The notes beneath the pieces were generated by a model. The model did not search any database, was not told where the DNA came from, and saw only the letters and a list, made by a program, of their open reading frames with translations. The position numbers and the translations under genes are program-made. A stretch of 64,000 bases of DNA from Photorhabdus bodei (GTDB lineage: Bacteria; Pseudomonadota; Gammaproteobacteria; Enterobacterales; Enterobacteriaceae), in NCBI RefSeq assembly GCF_003287735.1, contig NZ_NSCM01000003.1, forward strand, positions 62,001-126,000. The letters run 5' to 3'. Positions 1 to 12,590 of the stretch are shown here, piece by piece; within the stretch, counting starts at the first letter, position 1; the number at the start of each line of letters is the position of its first letter.

Positions 1-265
<265 letters not shown>

Positions 266-724
266 TTAAAAGTGGGGTACCAGGTTCGCTTTCTGGATGT
301 TGCTCAGTGCGAACACTTCATCTTTTCCATCCACCGTAACCGTGATAATTTCGCCGTCGACAGTTTTGATAATGCCCAGCCATTTCCGACGGTTTTGCAT
401 TGCTATACGTAAAACCAGACTGACTTCCTCACCAATAAAACGCTGGTAATGTTCAACCGTGAACAATGGACGCTCTAAGCCAGGTGAAGAAATTTCCAGG
501 TTATAAAGCACTGAGATAGGATCTTCGACATCCAATACCGCACTGACCTGGTGGCTAACATCAGCACAATCATCAACAGTGATACCATTCTCACTATCAA
601 TATAAATCCGCAATGTAGAAACACGTGCACGAATAAACTCCAAGCCGACTAACTCAAAGCCTAAAGCTTCAACTGGTGCTGAAATCATCGCTGTTAATTT
701 TTGCTCTAATGTGGACAAGCCCAC
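266..724 (-). CDS. rimP: Ribosome maturation factor RimP
   Basis: About 152 residues, collinear with E. coli RimP over its whole length and ending in the typical KANLVPHF. RimP is a cytoplasmic protein needed for 30S subunit maturation. The frame has no ATG at its beginning: a TTG lies at 730 and a GTG at 724. I chose the GTG because the protein then starts MGLSTLEQ as in E. coli; the TTG adds only two residues. The gene is first in the rimP-nusA operon, downstream of a terminator that separates it from the fMet tRNA. Confidence 0.95.
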   Translation of the reverse strand: MGLSTLEQKLTAMISAPVEALGFELVGLEFIRARVSTLRIYIDSENGITVDDCADVSHQVSAVLDVEDPISVLYNLEISSPGLERPLFTVEHYQRFIGEEVSLVLRIAMQNRRKWLGIIKTVDGEIITVTVDGKDEVFALSNIQKANLVPHF

Positions 725-780
725 CCCCAAGACATAAAAAAAGGGCTAATTAGCCCAGTAGTTCTGTTGTCAAATAACAA

Positions 781-803
781 AAAACCCCGAAATTCGGGGC
801 TTT
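781..803 (-). terminator. Intrinsic terminator after the fMet tRNA
   Basis: Read on the minus strand, a CCCCGAA/TTCGGGG type hairpin is followed by a run of T. It lies between the fMet tRNA and rimP. A second small hairpin (GGGCTA/TAGCCC) sits at 743-756, just upstream of rimP. Confidence 0.75.
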
Positions 804-929
804 ATGCAACTGGACCCTATTTGCTGCCAGTGGCTTCAACCACTCACTTCATGCCCCTTTAAATCAGAACCAATATTTCAAATATTGCTGAATTATTTCG
901 TTCAAAAAGGTGCATCTTAATTCAAGAAG

Positions 930-1006
<77 letters not shown>

Positions 1007-1064
1007 TTCGAAAACGTGGCAAATATTACGCCGATAGCTGCAAAAACGCAAGCTATCCGAATAA

Positions 1065-1153
1065 TGGTACCGAGGACGGGACTTGAACCCGTAAGCCCTA
1101 GTGTGGGCACTACCACCTCAAGGTAGCGTGTCTACCAATTTCACCACCTCGGC
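1065..1153 (-). tRNA. leuU: tRNA-Leu (GAG)
   Basis: An 89-base minus-strand class II tRNA with a long variable arm, anticodon loop containing TTGAGGT (anticodon GAG) and an encoded CCA. It is nearly identical to E. coli leuU and lies downstream of secG as in E. coli. In E. coli argG and yhbX lie between leuU and metY; here the two tRNAs are only about 58 bases apart. Confidence 0.97.
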
Positions 1154-1210
1154 ACTACTATGAGGCTATCGCTGATTAAACAACCCCATTTCAATTCTTT
1201 CTTGTGACGA

Positions 1211-1549
1211 TTACTGCGGAATATCACTATTTGGTGCTGCCGGGGCCGTCGGAGTCTCCATCGGTTTCTCAGCTTTAGCAGGCTCGCCAATGTTCTCCCA
1301 TTTACTGCTTACACCCGTTTGGTTACTGGTCATATTTCCAAGCACCAAACTAATAATAAAAAACAGAGTGGCGAAAAGCGCAGTCATACGAGTCATAAAG
1401 TTACCAGAGCCCGATGAACCAAACAGCGTTGCAGAGGCACCCGCACCAAAGGAAGCACCCATATCAGCACCTTTACCCTGCTGTAGCATAACCAAGGCAA
1501 TTAGCCCTATAGCAACTAGCAAGAAAACAACTAAAAGAGCTTCATACAT
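1211..1549 (-). CDS. secG: Protein-export membrane protein SecG
   Basis: A 112-residue inner-membrane subunit of the SecYEG translocon. It has two hydrophobic segments (about residues 3-22 and 53-72) joined by the glycine-rich cytoplasmic loop GADMGASFGAGASATLFGSSG, which is the family hallmark. The C-terminal tail is a low-complexity Ala/Pro/Glu stretch that varies between species. It follows glmM and precedes the Leu tRNA on the same strand. Confidence 0.97.
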   Translation of the reverse strand: MYEALLVVFLLVAIGLIALVMLQQGKGADMGASFGAGASATLFGSSGSGNFMTRMTALFATLFFIISLVLGNMTSNQTGVSSKWENIGEPAKAEKPMETPTAPAAPNSDIPQ

Positions 1550-1725
1550 ATGTCGTACCTATGTCCTCGTGGGGTTTACCACGGTTTACGTGGCTACCTT
1601 ATACTGCATCACCCACTCAAACAGGCTAATCACCTGACCGAGTGGGTCTGAATACTAACCAAACCACATCTGATACGCAAGGTTAATTTCAATAATCAGA
1701 ATTACTTGAAGAAAAAAACAACAAA

Positions 1726-3063
1726 TTAACCAGCGTGTTTCACTGCATCAGCAATACGATGGGCCAAAGCAGTGACTTGTACATCATCTTCACCCTCTAC
1801 CATGACACGAATCAATGGCTCAGTACCAGATTTACGTAACAATACCCGTCCACGGCCATTTAATTCAGCTTCAACAGATTTAGTCGTATTCATTACGCTT
1901 TCCGATTTAAGTGGATCGTGTGAACTGGAGAAACGAACATTTACCAGCACCTGCGGCAAAAGTTTCATACCACTACACAGATCGTGCAAACTCATATGGT
2001 TACGTACCATAGCACTCAGAATCTGAAGGCCAGCAACAATGCCGTCACCCGTAGTTGTTTTATCCAGTAAGATAACATGACCAGAGTTTTCGGCCCCTAA
2101 ACGCCAGCCTTCTTCCTGCAATTTTTCCAGCACATAACGGTCACCCACTTTAGCACGCAAAAATGGGATACCAAGCTGCTTCAATGCTAACTCCAATCCC
2201 ATATTACTCATCAGCGTACCAACAACGCCACCACGCAGTTGTCCTTGTCTCAATGCTTCACGGGCAATAATATAAAGGATCTGGTCGCCATCAACTTTCT
2301 GTCCCAAATGGTCAACCATAATAACGCGATCACCATCACCATCAAATGCCAAACCAACATCTGCTTTCTCTTCTACAACACGTTGTTGCAACAAACGAAC
2401 ATCGGTAGCACCGCACTTTTCATTAATATTGATACCGTTTGGTTCACAGCCAATCGTCACAACATCAGCCCCTAGTTCTCTGAGTACATTTGGAGCAATG
2501 TGGTAAGTCGCACCGTTAGCGCAATCAAGTACAATTTTCAATCCATTAAGACTTTGCTCACTTGGAAATGTACCTTTACAGAATTCGATATAACGACCAG
2601 CAGCATCAACAATACGATTTGCGCGCCCTAACTCTGCGGATTCCACACAAGTCAGTGGCTTTTCCATTTCAGCCTCAATCGCTTCTTCCACATCATCCGG
2701 CAGTTTCGTACCATCAATAGAGAAGAATTTAATACCGTTATCATAATAAGGATTATGAGAAGCAGAGATAACAATTCCAGCTTCAGCACGGAAAGTTCGG
2801 GTCAGATAAGCAACAGCAGGTGTTGGCATAGGACCAGTGAACGAAGCAGATAAACCAGCCGCAGCTAAACCTGCTTCTAAAGAAGATTCCAGCATATAGC
2901 CAGAAATACGGGTATCTTTACCGATAATGATCTTACGAGAACCATGACGAGCCAGTACCTTACCCGCAGCCCAACCAAGCTTTAACACAAAATCTGGCGT
3001 AATTGGGCTATCGCCCACTTTGCCACGGATACCATCAGTACCAAAATATTTTCGGTTACTCAT
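1726..3063 (-). CDS. glmM: Phosphoglucosamine mutase GlmM
   Basis: A 445-residue cytoplasmic enzyme that converts glucosamine-6-phosphate to glucosamine-1-phosphate for UDP-GlcNAc, and thus peptidoglycan and LPS. The phosphoserine motif ISASHNP is near residue 100, the Mg2+ loop DGDGDR near 240, and the substrate/phosphate-binding RKSGTEP near 410. Length matches E. coli GlmM. The start codon overlaps the folP stop by four bases, so the two genes are translationally coupled. Confidence 0.98.
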   Translation of the reverse strand: MSNRKYFGTDGIRGKVGDSPITPDFVLKLGWAAGKVLARHGSRKIIIGKDTRISGYMLESSLEAGLAAAGLSASFTGPMPTPAVAYLTRTFRAEAGIVISASHNPYYDNGIKFFSIDGTKLPDDVEEAIEAEMEKPLTCVESAELGRANRIVDAAGRYIEFCKGTFPSEQSLNGLKIVLDCANGATYHIAPNVLRELGADVVTIGCEPNGININEKCGATDVRLLQQRVVEEKADVGLAFDGDGDRVIMVDHLGQKVDGDQILYIIAREALRQGQLRGGVVGTLMSNMGLELALKQLGIPFLRAKVGDRYVLEKLQEEGWRLGAENSGHVILLDKTTTGDGIVAGLQILSAMVRNHMSLHDLCSGMKLLPQVLVNVRFSSSHDPLKSESVMNTTKSVEAELNGRGRVLLRKSGTEPLIRVMVEGEDDVQVTALAHRIADAVKHAG

Positions 3064-3905
3064 AATTTCTTTTCTTCCTTTGCTGAAAGTGTTGCTCCGA
3101 CAATGTGCATTGCCTGCACGGTTTCTTTGACATCATGTACCCGGATAATTTGCACTCCTTGCATAGCAGCGATAACTGCGCAAGCTACACTACCGATAAC
3201 CCTTTCTTGTGGTGGCACATGAAGCAACTGACCTATCATAGATTTACGTGACATTCCTGCTAGCACAGGTAAACCAAATTGATGAAATTGGTTTAAATGT
3301 GCCAGTAACTGATAATTATGCGTCAAGTTCTTGCCAAAACCGAAGCCAGGATCAAGAACAAGTTTATCTTTTGTTATCCCTGCCATCACACAACGTTTAA
3401 TTTGCTCAGTAAAAAATTGGTTCACTTCTATTAACAAATTTTCATAATGTGGAGCATCCTGCATAGTACGTGGTTGGCCTTTCATATGCATCAAGCAAAC
3501 GGGTAAGCCAGATTTAGCTACGCTTTCCAAAGCACCAGGCTCTTGTAATGCACGAATATCGTTAATCAAATGGGCACCAGCTTTTGCTGACTCACTCATC
3601 ACCAATGCTTTCGAGGTATCAACAGAAATCCAGATATTAAATCGTTGAGCTAAAGCCTCAACAACCGGAACAACACGATCCACTTCTTCTTGTTCACTAA
3701 CTTCATCAGCTCCCGGACGGGTAGATTCCCCACCGATATCAATGATCGCAGCGCCTTCATTAATCATCTTCTCAGCATGTTGTAAGGCCATATCCAGAGT
3801 ATTATGAGCCCCACCATCAGAAAATGAATCTGGAGTCACATTCAAAATACCCATTACTTGTGGGCGGGAAAGATCGAGAACATTGTCTCTGGCTCTGAGT
3901 TTCAT
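3060..3905 (-). CDS. folP: Dihydropteroate synthase
   Basis: A 281-residue TIM-barrel enzyme of folate synthesis that joins p-aminobenzoate to dihydropterin pyrophosphate; it is the sulfonamide target. Visible motifs are [14 protein letters not shown] near residue 18, [11 protein letters not shown] near 57, the DPGFGFGK loop near 190 and SRKSMIG near 225. It lies downstream of ftsH and overlaps glmM, the usual ftsH-folP-glmM order. Confidence 0.97.
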   Translation of the reverse strand: MKLRARDNVLDLSRPQVMGILNVTPDSFSDGGAHNTLDMALQHAEKMINEGAAIIDIGGESTRPGADEVSEQEEVDRVVPVVEALAQRFNIWISVDTSKALVMSESAKAGAHLINDIRALQEPGALESVAKSGLPVCLMHMKGQPRTMQDAPHYENLLIEVNQFFTEQIKRCVMAGITKDKLVLDPGFGFGKNLTHNYQLLAHLNQFHQFGLPVLAGMSRKSMIGQLLHVPPQERVIGSVACAVIAAMQGVQIIRVHDVKETVQAMHIVGATLSAKEEKKL

Positions 3906-3925
3906 GTTCGGTTACCTTCAATGTC

Positions 3926-3951
3926 AAAACCCCAGGACTTACCTGGGGTTT
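3926..3951 (-). terminator. Intrinsic terminator between ftsH and folP
   Basis: A perfect ACCCCAGG/CCTGGGGT hairpin flanked by A and T runs lies just downstream of ftsH on the minus strand. Some read-through into folP-glmM would be expected, because no other obvious promoter region separates them. Confidence 0.65.
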
Positions 3952-3988
3952 CATGAATATCAAATCAGACTACGAAACAATGGAACAA

Positions 3989-5941
3989 TTACTGATCTTT
4001 ATTTCCTGACTGCCCTACTTGCTCACCACCTTGCGCCAACGTATTGATATCATCAGTTGGTTTTGCAGCCTGTGGAGGAGGTGTATTACCTGTTGAGCGA
4101 CTGTTATTACTGCTGCCGCTATCACTTTCCCATCCTGCTGGTGGACGAATATTTGTACGATTCATTAAGTCATCAATCTGGGGAGCATCAATAGTCTCGT
4201 ACTTCATCAATGCATCTTTCATCGAATGCAGAATATCAAGGTTGTCCATCAGAATCTGACGAGCACGTTGATAGTTATGATCGATAATTGCCTTAACTTC
4301 CTGATCAATAAGACGAGCAGTTTCATCAGACATATGTTTAGCTTTAGCAACTGAACGGCCAAGGAACACTTCCCCTTCTTCCTCTGCATAGAGTAATGGG
4401 CCAAGTTTTTCCGAGAACCCCCACTGAGTTACCATGTTACGGGCAATTGATGTCGCCACTTTGATATCGTTAGATGCACCAGTAGAAACGCTGTCTGGGC
4501 CATAAATAATCTCTTCCGCCAGACGACCTCCATATAAGGTTGAAATCTGGCTTTCCAACTTCTGGCGACTAGCGCTGATCTGATCGCCTTCCGGTAGGAA
4601 AAAAGTCACACCCAAAGCGCGACCACGCGGAATAATGGTAACTTTATGAACAGGATCATGCTCAGGAACCAGACGGCCAATAATGGCATGGCCTGCTTCA
4701 TGATAAGCAGTTGATTCTTTTTGCTCTTCCGTCATCACCATAGAGCGGCGTTCTGCGCCCATCATGATTTTGTCTTTCGCTTTTTCGAATTCAACCATGG
4801 AAACTACGCGTCTGTTACCACGGGCAGCAAACAAAGCAGCTTCGTTCACTAGGTTAGCCAAATCAGCACCAGAGAATCCCGGAGTACCGCGAGCAATGAC
4901 AGAAGCATCAACATCAGTATCCAGAGGAACCCGGCGCATATGAACCTTCAGAATCTGCTCGCGACCACGTACGTCTGGCAAACCAACAACAACCTGACGG
5001 TCAAAACGACCAGGACGCAACAACGCAGGATCAAGTACGTCGGGACGGTTAGTCGCGGCAATAACGATAATACCCTCATTGCCTTCAAAACCATCCATCT
5101 CAACTAGCATCTGGTTCAGAGTCTGCTCACGTTCATCATGACCCCCACCCAAACCAGCACCACGCTGACGGCCCACCGCATCAATCTCATCAATAAAGAT
5201 GATACAAGGTGCTGCTTTCTTCGCCTGCTCGAACATATCACGAACACGGGATGCACCAACACCAACAAACATTTCAACAAAGTCAGAACCAGAGATAGTA
5301 AAGAACGGCACTTTCGCTTCACCAGCAATTGCTTTTGCCAGTAAAGTCTTACCCGTACCCGGAGGCCCAACCATCAGAATACCTTTCGGAATTTTTCCAC
5401 CTAACTTCTGGAAGCGGCCTGGTTCTCGCAGATATTCCACCAGTTCACCAACTTCTTCTTTCGCTTCGTCGCAACCAGCAACATCAGCAAAAGTGGTTTT
5501 AATCTGATCTTCTGTCAGCATACGGGCCTTGCTTTTACCAAAAGACATTGCCCCTTTACCGCCACCACCCTGCATCTGACGCATAAAGAAAATCCAGACC
5601 CCAATAAGCAGTAACATCGGGAACCAGGAAATGAAAATAGAAGTTAGCAGACTTGGTTCCTCTGGGGGTTCACCAACCACTTTTACGTTTTTATTCAGTA
5701 ACGTATCTAGCAGTTTTTCATCCTGTACTGGTAGGTAAGTGGTGTATCTGCTGTTATCTTTCCTACTAACGTTAATTTCACGACCTGTGATACGAACTTC
5801 GCGCACCTGATCCTGGGCTAATTCATTGATGAAGGTAGAGTAATCCACCCTACGACTATTGGAATCGCTGGGACCAAAACTCTGGAATAACGACATCAGC
5901 ACAACTGCGATAACTAACCAGAGAATCAGGTTTTTCGCCAT
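3989..5941 (-). CDS. ftsH: ATP-dependent zinc metalloprotease FtsH
   Basis: A 650-residue inner-membrane AAA+ protease that degrades sigma-32, LpxC and unassembled membrane proteins. The N-terminal membrane segment begins [15 protein letters not shown], a second lies near residue 100, the Walker A GPPGTGKT is near 192, Walker [12 protein letters not shown] near 250, and the zinc site HEAGH near 415. I start at the ATG at 5941, matching E. coli; a TTG three codons upstream is less likely. HflK and HflC, its membrane modulators, are also in this window at 49.8-52.1 kb. Confidence 0.98.
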   Translation of the reverse strand: MAKNLILWLVIAVVLMSLFQSFGPSDSNSRRVDYSTFINELAQDQVREVRITGREINVSRKDNSRYTTYLPVQDEKLLDTLLNKNVKVVGEPPEEPSLLTSIFISWFPMLLLIGVWIFFMRQMQGGGGKGAMSFGKSKARMLTEDQIKTTFADVAGCDEAKEEVGELVEYLREPGRFQKLGGKIPKGILMVGPPGTGKTLLAKAIAGEAKVPFFTISGSDFVEMFVGVGASRVRDMFEQAKKAAPCIIFIDEIDAVGRQRGAGLGGGHDEREQTLNQMLVEMDGFEGNEGIIVIAATNRPDVLDPALLRPGRFDRQVVVGLPDVRGREQILKVHMRRVPLDTDVDASVIARGTPGFSGADLANLVNEAALFAARGNRRVVSMVEFEKAKDKIMMGAERRSMVMTEEQKESTAYHEAGHAIIGRLVPEHDPVHKVTIIPRGRALGVTFFLPEGDQISASRQKLESQISTLYGGRLAEEIIYGPDSVSTGASNDIKVATSIARNMVTQWGFSEKLGPLLYAEEEGEVFLGRSVAKAKHMSDETARLIDQEVKAIIDHNYQRARQILMDNLDILHSMKDALMKYETIDAPQIDDLMNRTNIRPPAGWESDSGSSNNSRSTGNTPPPQAAKPTDDINTLAQGGEQVGQSGNKDQ

Positions 5942-5998
5942 GTCACTCAAGGGATTAACCTCATATTACAACTGTGTTAACAAATAGCATTCAGGGTA

Positions 5999-6628
5999 CT
6001 ATAGTTTCCGCCCTGTCGCTACAATGTATACTTCACGCGATCGGGCCCGCGAAGCGTCTGGCTTACGAATTTTCACGTTCGTAAATAGGGAGCGCATTTC
6101 CCTCAGGTATTCATCAAAGCCCTCTCCCTGAAACACTTTGACAATAAAACTCCCCCCAGGGGCCAGCACATCACGACACATATCTAACGCCAATTCAACC
6201 AGATACATGGATCGAGGAATATCGACCGCAGGTGTTCCGCTCATATTGGGTGCCATATCCGACATGACGACCTGGACTTTGTTATCACCAACTCGCTCAA
6301 GCAATGTTTTCAATACAAGTTCATCACGAAAATCACCCTGAAGGAAATCGACGCCAACAATGGGATCCATCGGTAAAAGATCACAGGCAATCACTCGCCC
6401 ATTATCACTAATTTGACTCACTGCGTACTGAGACCATCCACCAGGAGCTGCGCCTAAATCGACAACGGTCATGCCAGGCTTAAAAATTTTGTCACTTTGT
6501 TGAATTTCATCAAGTTTAAACCAAGCGCGAGAACGAAGCCCTTTTTTCTGTGCTTGCAGAACATATTTATCACTAAAGTGTTCTTGTAACCAGCGACTGG
6601 AGCTTGCCGAACGTTTTTTATTGGCCAT
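5999..6628 (-). CDS. rlmE: 23S rRNA 2'-O-ribose methyltransferase RlmE
   Basis: A 209-residue SAM-dependent enzyme that methylates U2552 of 23S rRNA late in 50S assembly. The SAM-binding motif [13 protein letters not shown] is near residue 57 and the K-D-K-E catalytic residues of the RrmJ/FtsJ family fall in conserved blocks (for example MSDMAPN near 123). The ATG at 6628 gives the same length as E. coli. It sits directly upstream of ftsH, as in other enterics. Confidence 0.97.
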   Translation of the reverse strand: MANKKRSASSSRWLQEHFSDKYVLQAQKKGLRSRAWFKLDEIQQSDKIFKPGMTVVDLGAAPGGWSQYAVSQISDNGRVIACDLLPMDPIVGVDFLQGDFRDELVLKTLLERVGDNKVQVVMSDMAPNMSGTPAVDIPRSMYLVELALDMCRDVLAPGGSFIVKVFQGEGFDEYLREMRSLFTNVKIRKPDASRARSREVYIVATGRKL

Positions 6629-6768
6629 TGTCCTTTCCAACTATACTACGAATAAAGAGCCAGATATCTATTGCTCCATACACCAAAACCACAACACACT
6701 ATTTATGGTGATAGAGATGAGATGGCGGTAGAATGTCTCGTTTTCAATCCTAACTAAGCAAAAAAACA

Positions 6769-7062
6769 ATGGCCCTTAACAAAAAACAAGTACAACACCT
6801 GAAAAGTCTCGCTCACCCGCTAAAACCTGTCGTCATGATTGGTAATAACGGCCTGACCGAGGGTGTGTTGGCCGAAATTGAACAAACGCTGTCACACCAT
6901 GAGCTTATCAAAGTCAAAATCGCAGGCGAAGATCGCGAAACCAAAAATTTGATCGCCGATGCAATTGTCCGCGAGACCGGTGCATATAATGTGCAAATTA
7001 TCGGTAAAACTCTAGTTCTTTACCGCCAATCGGAAGAACGCAAAATTATTTTACCTAAATAA
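6769..7062 (+). CDS. yhbY: CRM-domain ribosome assembly RNA-binding protein YhbY
   Basis: A 97-residue single CRM-domain protein that associates with pre-50S ribosomal particles. The family signature GNNGLTEGVLAEIEQ is near residue 28, and the protein is lysine-rich. It is divergent from rlmE, with about 140 bases between them holding both promoters, an arrangement conserved in enterics. A strong terminator follows. Confidence 0.95.
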   Translation: MALNKKQVQHLKSLAHPLKPVVMIGNNGLTEGVLAEIEQTLSHHELIKVKIAGEDRETKNLIADAIVRETGAYNVQIIGKTLVLYRQSEERKIILPK

Positions 7063-7103
7063 TCAAACCACATTTATATAAAATGCGGTGCGCATATTAT
7101 GAT

Positions 7104-7129
7104 AAAAAAGGCCATATTCGGCCTTTTTT
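7104..7129. terminator. Bidirectional terminator between yhbY and greA
   Basis: AAAAAAGGCC/GGCCTTTTTT hairpin with a six-base loop lies between the convergent genes yhbY and greA. A run on one side and T run on the other let it serve both strands. Confidence 0.85.
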
Positions 7130-7194
7130 ACTTTTCCACGATCCTTATGTAACTTTACCTAACGTAAATCAATAGCAACAGGCCAATCCCGAAG

Positions 7195-7671
7195 TTAAAT
7201 ATATTCAACTTTCAGGATTTCATATTCAACTTCACCACCTGGTGTTTTGATAATAACAACGTCATCAACTTCTTTACCTATCAAACCACGGGCAATTGGT
7301 GAATTCACTGAGATTAAATTTTCTTTAATATCCGCCTCATCATCACCCACAATCCGGTAAGTCTGCTCTTCATCAGTATTAACATTCAAAACCGTAACTG
7401 TAGTCCCAAAAATAACACGTCCAGCCTTGGGCATCTTTGTGACATCAATCACTTGTGCATTAGAAAGTTTAGCTTCGATTTCCTGAATACGGCCTTCGCA
7501 GAAACCTTGTTGTTCACGAGCAGCATGATACTCAGCGTTTTCTTTCAGATCACCATGTTCACGCGCTTCAGCAATGTCTGAAATAATTTTTGGACGACGT
7601 ACGTTCTTTAGATAATCTAGCTCTTCGCGCAACTTATCCGCGCCACGTACCGTCATTGGAATCTGTTTCAT
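7195..7671 (-). CDS. greA: Transcription elongation factor GreA
   Basis: A 158-residue cytoplasmic factor that enters the RNA polymerase secondary channel and stimulates cleavage of backtracked RNA. The N-terminal coiled coil carries the acidic tip motif [20 protein letters not shown] near residues 32-51, and the C-terminal globular domain ends with the typical [14 protein letters not shown]. Length equals that of E. coli GreA. It is divergent from dacB. Confidence 0.98.
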   Translation of the reverse strand: MKQIPMTVRGADKLREELDYLKNVRRPKIISDIAEAREHGDLKENAEYHAAREQQGFCEGRIQEIEAKLSNAQVIDVTKMPKAGRVIFGTTVTVLNVNTDEEQTYRIVGDDEADIKENLISVNSPIARGLIGKEVDDVVIIKTPGGEVEYEILKVEYI

Positions 7672-7931
7672 TTATTAATCCTCTAAATCTTTTCTGAGCA
7701 AAAAACCAGCATCATCCTGATGTTTTCAGATAACAGCACAATGAGCACACCTTATCGGGCGGGCTTACAGACAATAAACAATAGTGCAAACCATAGGACT
7801 ACCCAGAGTTCACAATCATATTTTACATATTAATATATCATTCTAACGTAGACTTGGTGATGGGTCATCGTTTACTTTTCCCCACTTTGCGCCTTAGTAT
7901 TGTGGTATGTCTACATCCATATGCGAAATTT

Positions 7932-9380
7932 ATGTCCTTCTTTAAAATTGCCGGCAGATTAATTTGCGTTACCGCTCTGTATCTGGCTACACCCAACGCA
8001 AACGCCACACCTGTTGAGGAATATACGCAATATCTGCCTGATGGTACTAATCTGGCGTTAATCGCTCAAAAAGCGGGTAGCAGTACCCCGTTAATTGATT
8101 ATCACGGGCAACAAATGGCTCTACCAGCAAGTACGCTGAAAGTTGTCACAGCTCTTGCAGCATTGTTACAACTGGGTAAAGATTATCGCTTTATCACCAC
8201 ACTGGAAAGTCACGGAAAAATTTCAAACGGCGTCCTGAGAGGGAATTTGATTGCTCGTTTTGTCGGAGATCCGACACTGACCCGTCAACAACTTCGCAAT
8301 ATGGTCACAGTTCTGAAACAATCTGGCGTGGATAAAATTGACGGCGATCTTCTGATAGATGTTTCCACCTTTGCTAGCCACGATAAAGCTCCCGGTTGGG
8401 TATGGAATGACATGACCCAATGTTTCAGCGCTCCCCCTGCTGCCGCAATTGTAGATCGAAATTGTTTTTCAGTTTCGCTATATAGTGCTGAACGCCCCGG
8501 TGATACTGCATTTATCCGCGTAGCATCCTTTTATCCCGTAAATATGTTCAGCGAAGTTAAAACGTTGGCAAAAGGCTCTCCTGAAAGCCAGTACTGCGAA
8601 CTGGACGTCGTTCCCGGAGAACTGAACCGTTTTACTCTTACCGGATGCCTTACTCAACGCAGTGAACCGTTGCCACTGGCTTTCGCGATTCAAAATGGTA
8701 CCAGCTATGCGGGGGCAATCCTCAAAAATGAATTGCAAATTGCAGGAATTGAAATCACAGGTAATCTTAAACGCCAAAGTTTACCAACTGAACCGGGAAA
8801 AGTTCTGGCTCAAAATCAATCAGCACCATTACATGATCTGCTGAAAGTCATGCTAAAAAAATCTGACAATATGATTGCTGATACCGTATTTCGGACAATA
8901 GGCCGACAACACTTTGATATACCAGGAACCTGGCGTTCAGGCTCTGATGCGGTAAGGCAAATATTAAAACAAAAAGCGGGTATCGATCTAGGAAATACCG
9001 TGATGGTGGATGGCTCAGGATTATCCCGCCATAATCTGATTACTCCAGCAACCATGATGGAAGTATTACAGTTTATTGCTCAACATGATCAAGAATTAGA
9101 TTTTATTTCCATGCTGCCATTAGCGGGTCGTGATGGCACATTAAGATACCGAGGAGGGCTGGATGAAGCAGGAGTAAACGGAAAAGTTTCGGCTAAAACC
9201 GGTGCCCTGCAAGGAGTTTATAACCTAGCTGGCTTTATAACCACTGCTAGCGGTCAACAAGTTGCTTTCGTGCAATTTATTTCCGCTTACGCCGTACCGC
9301 CAAAAGAGCATCGCAACCGTCGGGCCCCTTTGATTCGATTCGAAAGCAGGCTGTATAAAGATTTATACCAACACAACTGA
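7932..9380 (+). CDS. dacB: D-alanyl-D-alanine carboxypeptidase/endopeptidase PBP4 (DacB)
   Basis: A periplasmic class C penicillin-binding protein of 482 residues. The open frame extends 26 codons further upstream; I start at the ATG at 7932 because the protein then begins with a normal signal peptide (MSFFKIAGRLICVTALYLA...NANA) and matches E. coli DacB. Active-site motifs are SxxK (STLK) near residue 60, SxN (SDN) near 305 and KTG near 418. It trims pentapeptides and cleaves cross-links. It is divergent from greA and convergent with obgE. Confidence 0.96.
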   Translation: MSFFKIAGRLICVTALYLATPNANATPVEEYTQYLPDGTNLALIAQKAGSSTPLIDYHGQQMALPASTLKVVTALAALLQLGKDYRFITTLESHGKISNGVLRGNLIARFVGDPTLTRQQLRNMVTVLKQSGVDKIDGDLLIDVSTFASHDKAPGWVWNDMTQCFSAPPAAAIVDRNCFSVSLYSAERPGDTAFIRVASFYPVNMFSEVKTLAKGSPESQYCELDVVPGELNRFTLTGCLTQRSEPLPLAFAIQNGTSYAGAILKNELQIAGIEITGNLKRQSLPTEPGKVLAQNQSAPLHDLLKVMLKKSDNMIADTVFRTIGRQHFDIPGTWRSGSDAVRQILKQKAGIDLGNTVMVDGSGLSRHNLITPATMMEVLQFIAQHDQELDFISMLPLAGRDGTLRYRGGLDEAGVNGKVSAKTGALQGVYNLAGFITTASGQQVAFVQFISAYAVPPKEHRNRRAPLIRFESRLYKDLYQHN

Positions 9381-9386
9381 TAAAAT

Positions 9387-9410
9387 TGGCGCCACAAAGA
9401 TGGCGCCCTT
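9387..9410. terminator. Hairpin between convergent dacB and obgE
   Basis: GGCGCC repeats separated by a short loop form a GC-rich stem between the two converging genes. T runs are weak, so the call is tentative. Confidence 0.5.
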
Positions 9411-9434
9411 AGCTATGATGAGAAAGTGAAAAAA

Positions 9435-10721
<1,287 letters not shown>

Positions 10722-10737
10722 TTATAACTCGAAAAAC

Positions 10738-11007
<270 letters not shown>

Positions 11008-11014
11008 CTAAATC

Positions 11015-11323
11015 TTAAGCGATGCCAGTGATTTTAACATCGGTGAACCACTGACGGTGGCCTTGCTGCTTACGGCTGTGTTTACGACGACGAAACTTAA
11101 CGATTTTAATTTTCTCGCCACGACCGTGGGCAACCACTTCAGCTTTGATTTTAACGCCTTCAACGACAGGAGCGCCGATTTTGATGTCATCACCATTAGC
11201 GACCATCAGAACCTGGTCAAACTCAACAGTTTCACCCGTTGCGATGTCCAGCTTTTCCAGGCGAATTGTTTGACCTTCGCTGACTCGGTGTTGTTTACCA
11301 CCACTTTGGAAAACCGCGTACAT
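11015..11323 (-). CDS. rplU: 50S ribosomal protein L21
   Basis: 102 residues starting [18 protein letters not shown], with the conserved basic stretch [15 protein letters not shown] near residue 78. L21 binds 23S rRNA in the large subunit. First gene of the rplU-rpmA pair, divergent from ispB as in E. coli, with about 250 bases of promoter region between. Confidence 0.98.
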   Translation of the reverse strand: MYAVFQSGGKQHRVSEGQTIRLEKLDIATGETVEFDQVLMVANGDDIKIGAPVVEGVKIKAEVVAHGRGEKIKIVKFRRRKHSRKQQGHRQWFTDVKITGIA

Positions 11324-11574
11324 ATAAACTCCGCTTTCCGCACGCCCCCTTAAATATCATTCCAGAGCGCACTATAAATATTCATAATAGGGCGCGAATT
11401 CTACGCAAAAAAGCCTAAGAAGACAAGAGCAGAATTAGAGCAGATGATAAAAAAACACAGTTGCTGAATTGTCATTTATTTAGACTGTTTTTCGAGTACA
11501 ATCAAGACACAGCAATAACTATTTTAATGTTAATATGAACACAACTCCGCATTAAAACCCATAGCCGAAAAAAT

Positions 11575-12546
11575 ATGAATTTAGAATCCATTATCAAGCT
11601 AACCGCTGATGATATGGCAGCGGTAAATGAAACCATTCTTAGTCAGTTGAATTCTGACGTTACTCTTATCAATCAGTTGGGCTACTACATAATCAGTGGT
11701 GGTGGAAAACGCATTCGCCCAATCATTGCCATCCTGGCTAGCAGAGCATTGGGTTATCAGGGTGATAAGCATATTACTGTTGCTGCATTAATTGAATTTA
11801 TCCACACAGCGACTCTGTTACATGATGATGTAGTGGATGAATCAGACATGCGACGTGGCAAAGCGACTGCCAATGCCATGTTTGGTAATGCAGCAAGCGT
11901 GCTGGTTGGTGATTTTATATACACGCGCTCTTTCCAGATGATGACAGAGCTTAACTCCATGCGAGTTCTTAAATTGATGTCAGAGGCAACCAATGTTATC
12001 GCTGAAGGCGAAGTTTTACAGTTGATGAACTGCAATGATCCAAATATTTCTGAAGATGATTATATGCGGGTGATTTACAGTAAAACAGCCCGATTATTTG
12101 AAGTTGCCGCACACTCTTCCGCAATTCTATCTAACGCCACCCCAGAGCAAGAAATGGCTTTACAAAATTACGGACGTTATTTAGGTACTGCATTCCAGTT
12201 GATTGATGATTTACTGGATTATAATGCTGATAGCGATACATTAGGCAAAAACACCGGTGATGATCTTAACGAAGGTAAACCGACATTGCCCTTGCTACAC
12301 GCTATGAATCATGGCACTCCAGAACAATCAGCACTTATCCGTGAAGCAATTGAAAAAGGTAATGGCCGCCATTTACTCGAAACCGTACTGACAACCATGA
12401 AACAGTGCGGTTCACTGGAATATACCCGTAAACGAGCAGAGGAAGAAGCAGATAAAGCAATAGCTGCTTTGCAGGCACTGGAAAACTCCCCATACAAGCA
12501 AGCACTCGTGGGGTTAGCCCATATTGCAGTACAACGCCTTTCTTAA
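11575..12546 (+). CDS. ispB: Octaprenyl diphosphate synthase
   Basis: A 323-residue all-helical trans-prenyltransferase that builds the octaprenyl side chain of ubiquinone and menaquinone. The two aspartate-rich motifs are LLHDDVVDESDMRRG near residue 82 and QLIDDLLDY near 209, with GGGKRIRP near 42. Divergent from rplU as in E. coli. Followed by a strong terminator. Confidence 0.97.
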   Translation: MNLESIIKLTADDMAAVNETILSQLNSDVTLINQLGYYIISGGGKRIRPIIAILASRALGYQGDKHITVAALIEFIHTATLLHDDVVDESDMRRGKATANAMFGNAASVLVGDFIYTRSFQMMTELNSMRVLKLMSEATNVIAEGEVLQLMNCNDPNISEDDYMRVIYSKTARLFEVAAHSSAILSNATPEQEMALQNYGRYLGTAFQLIDDLLDYNADSDTLGKNTGDDLNEGKPTLPLLHAMNHGTPEQSALIREAIEKGNGRHLLETVLTTMKQCGSLEYTRKRAEEEADKAIAALQALENSPYKQALVGLAHIAVQRLS

Positions 12547-12557
12547 TCGATAGAACG

Positions 12558-12590
12558 AAACCTGGGGTTAATCTGACTCCAGGTTTTTTT
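12558..12590. terminator. Terminator after ispB
   Basis: AAACCTGG/CCAGGTTT stem with a 13-base loop followed by seven T. Its T tract lies inside the 3' end of the converging small gene at 12568-12948. Confidence 0.8.
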
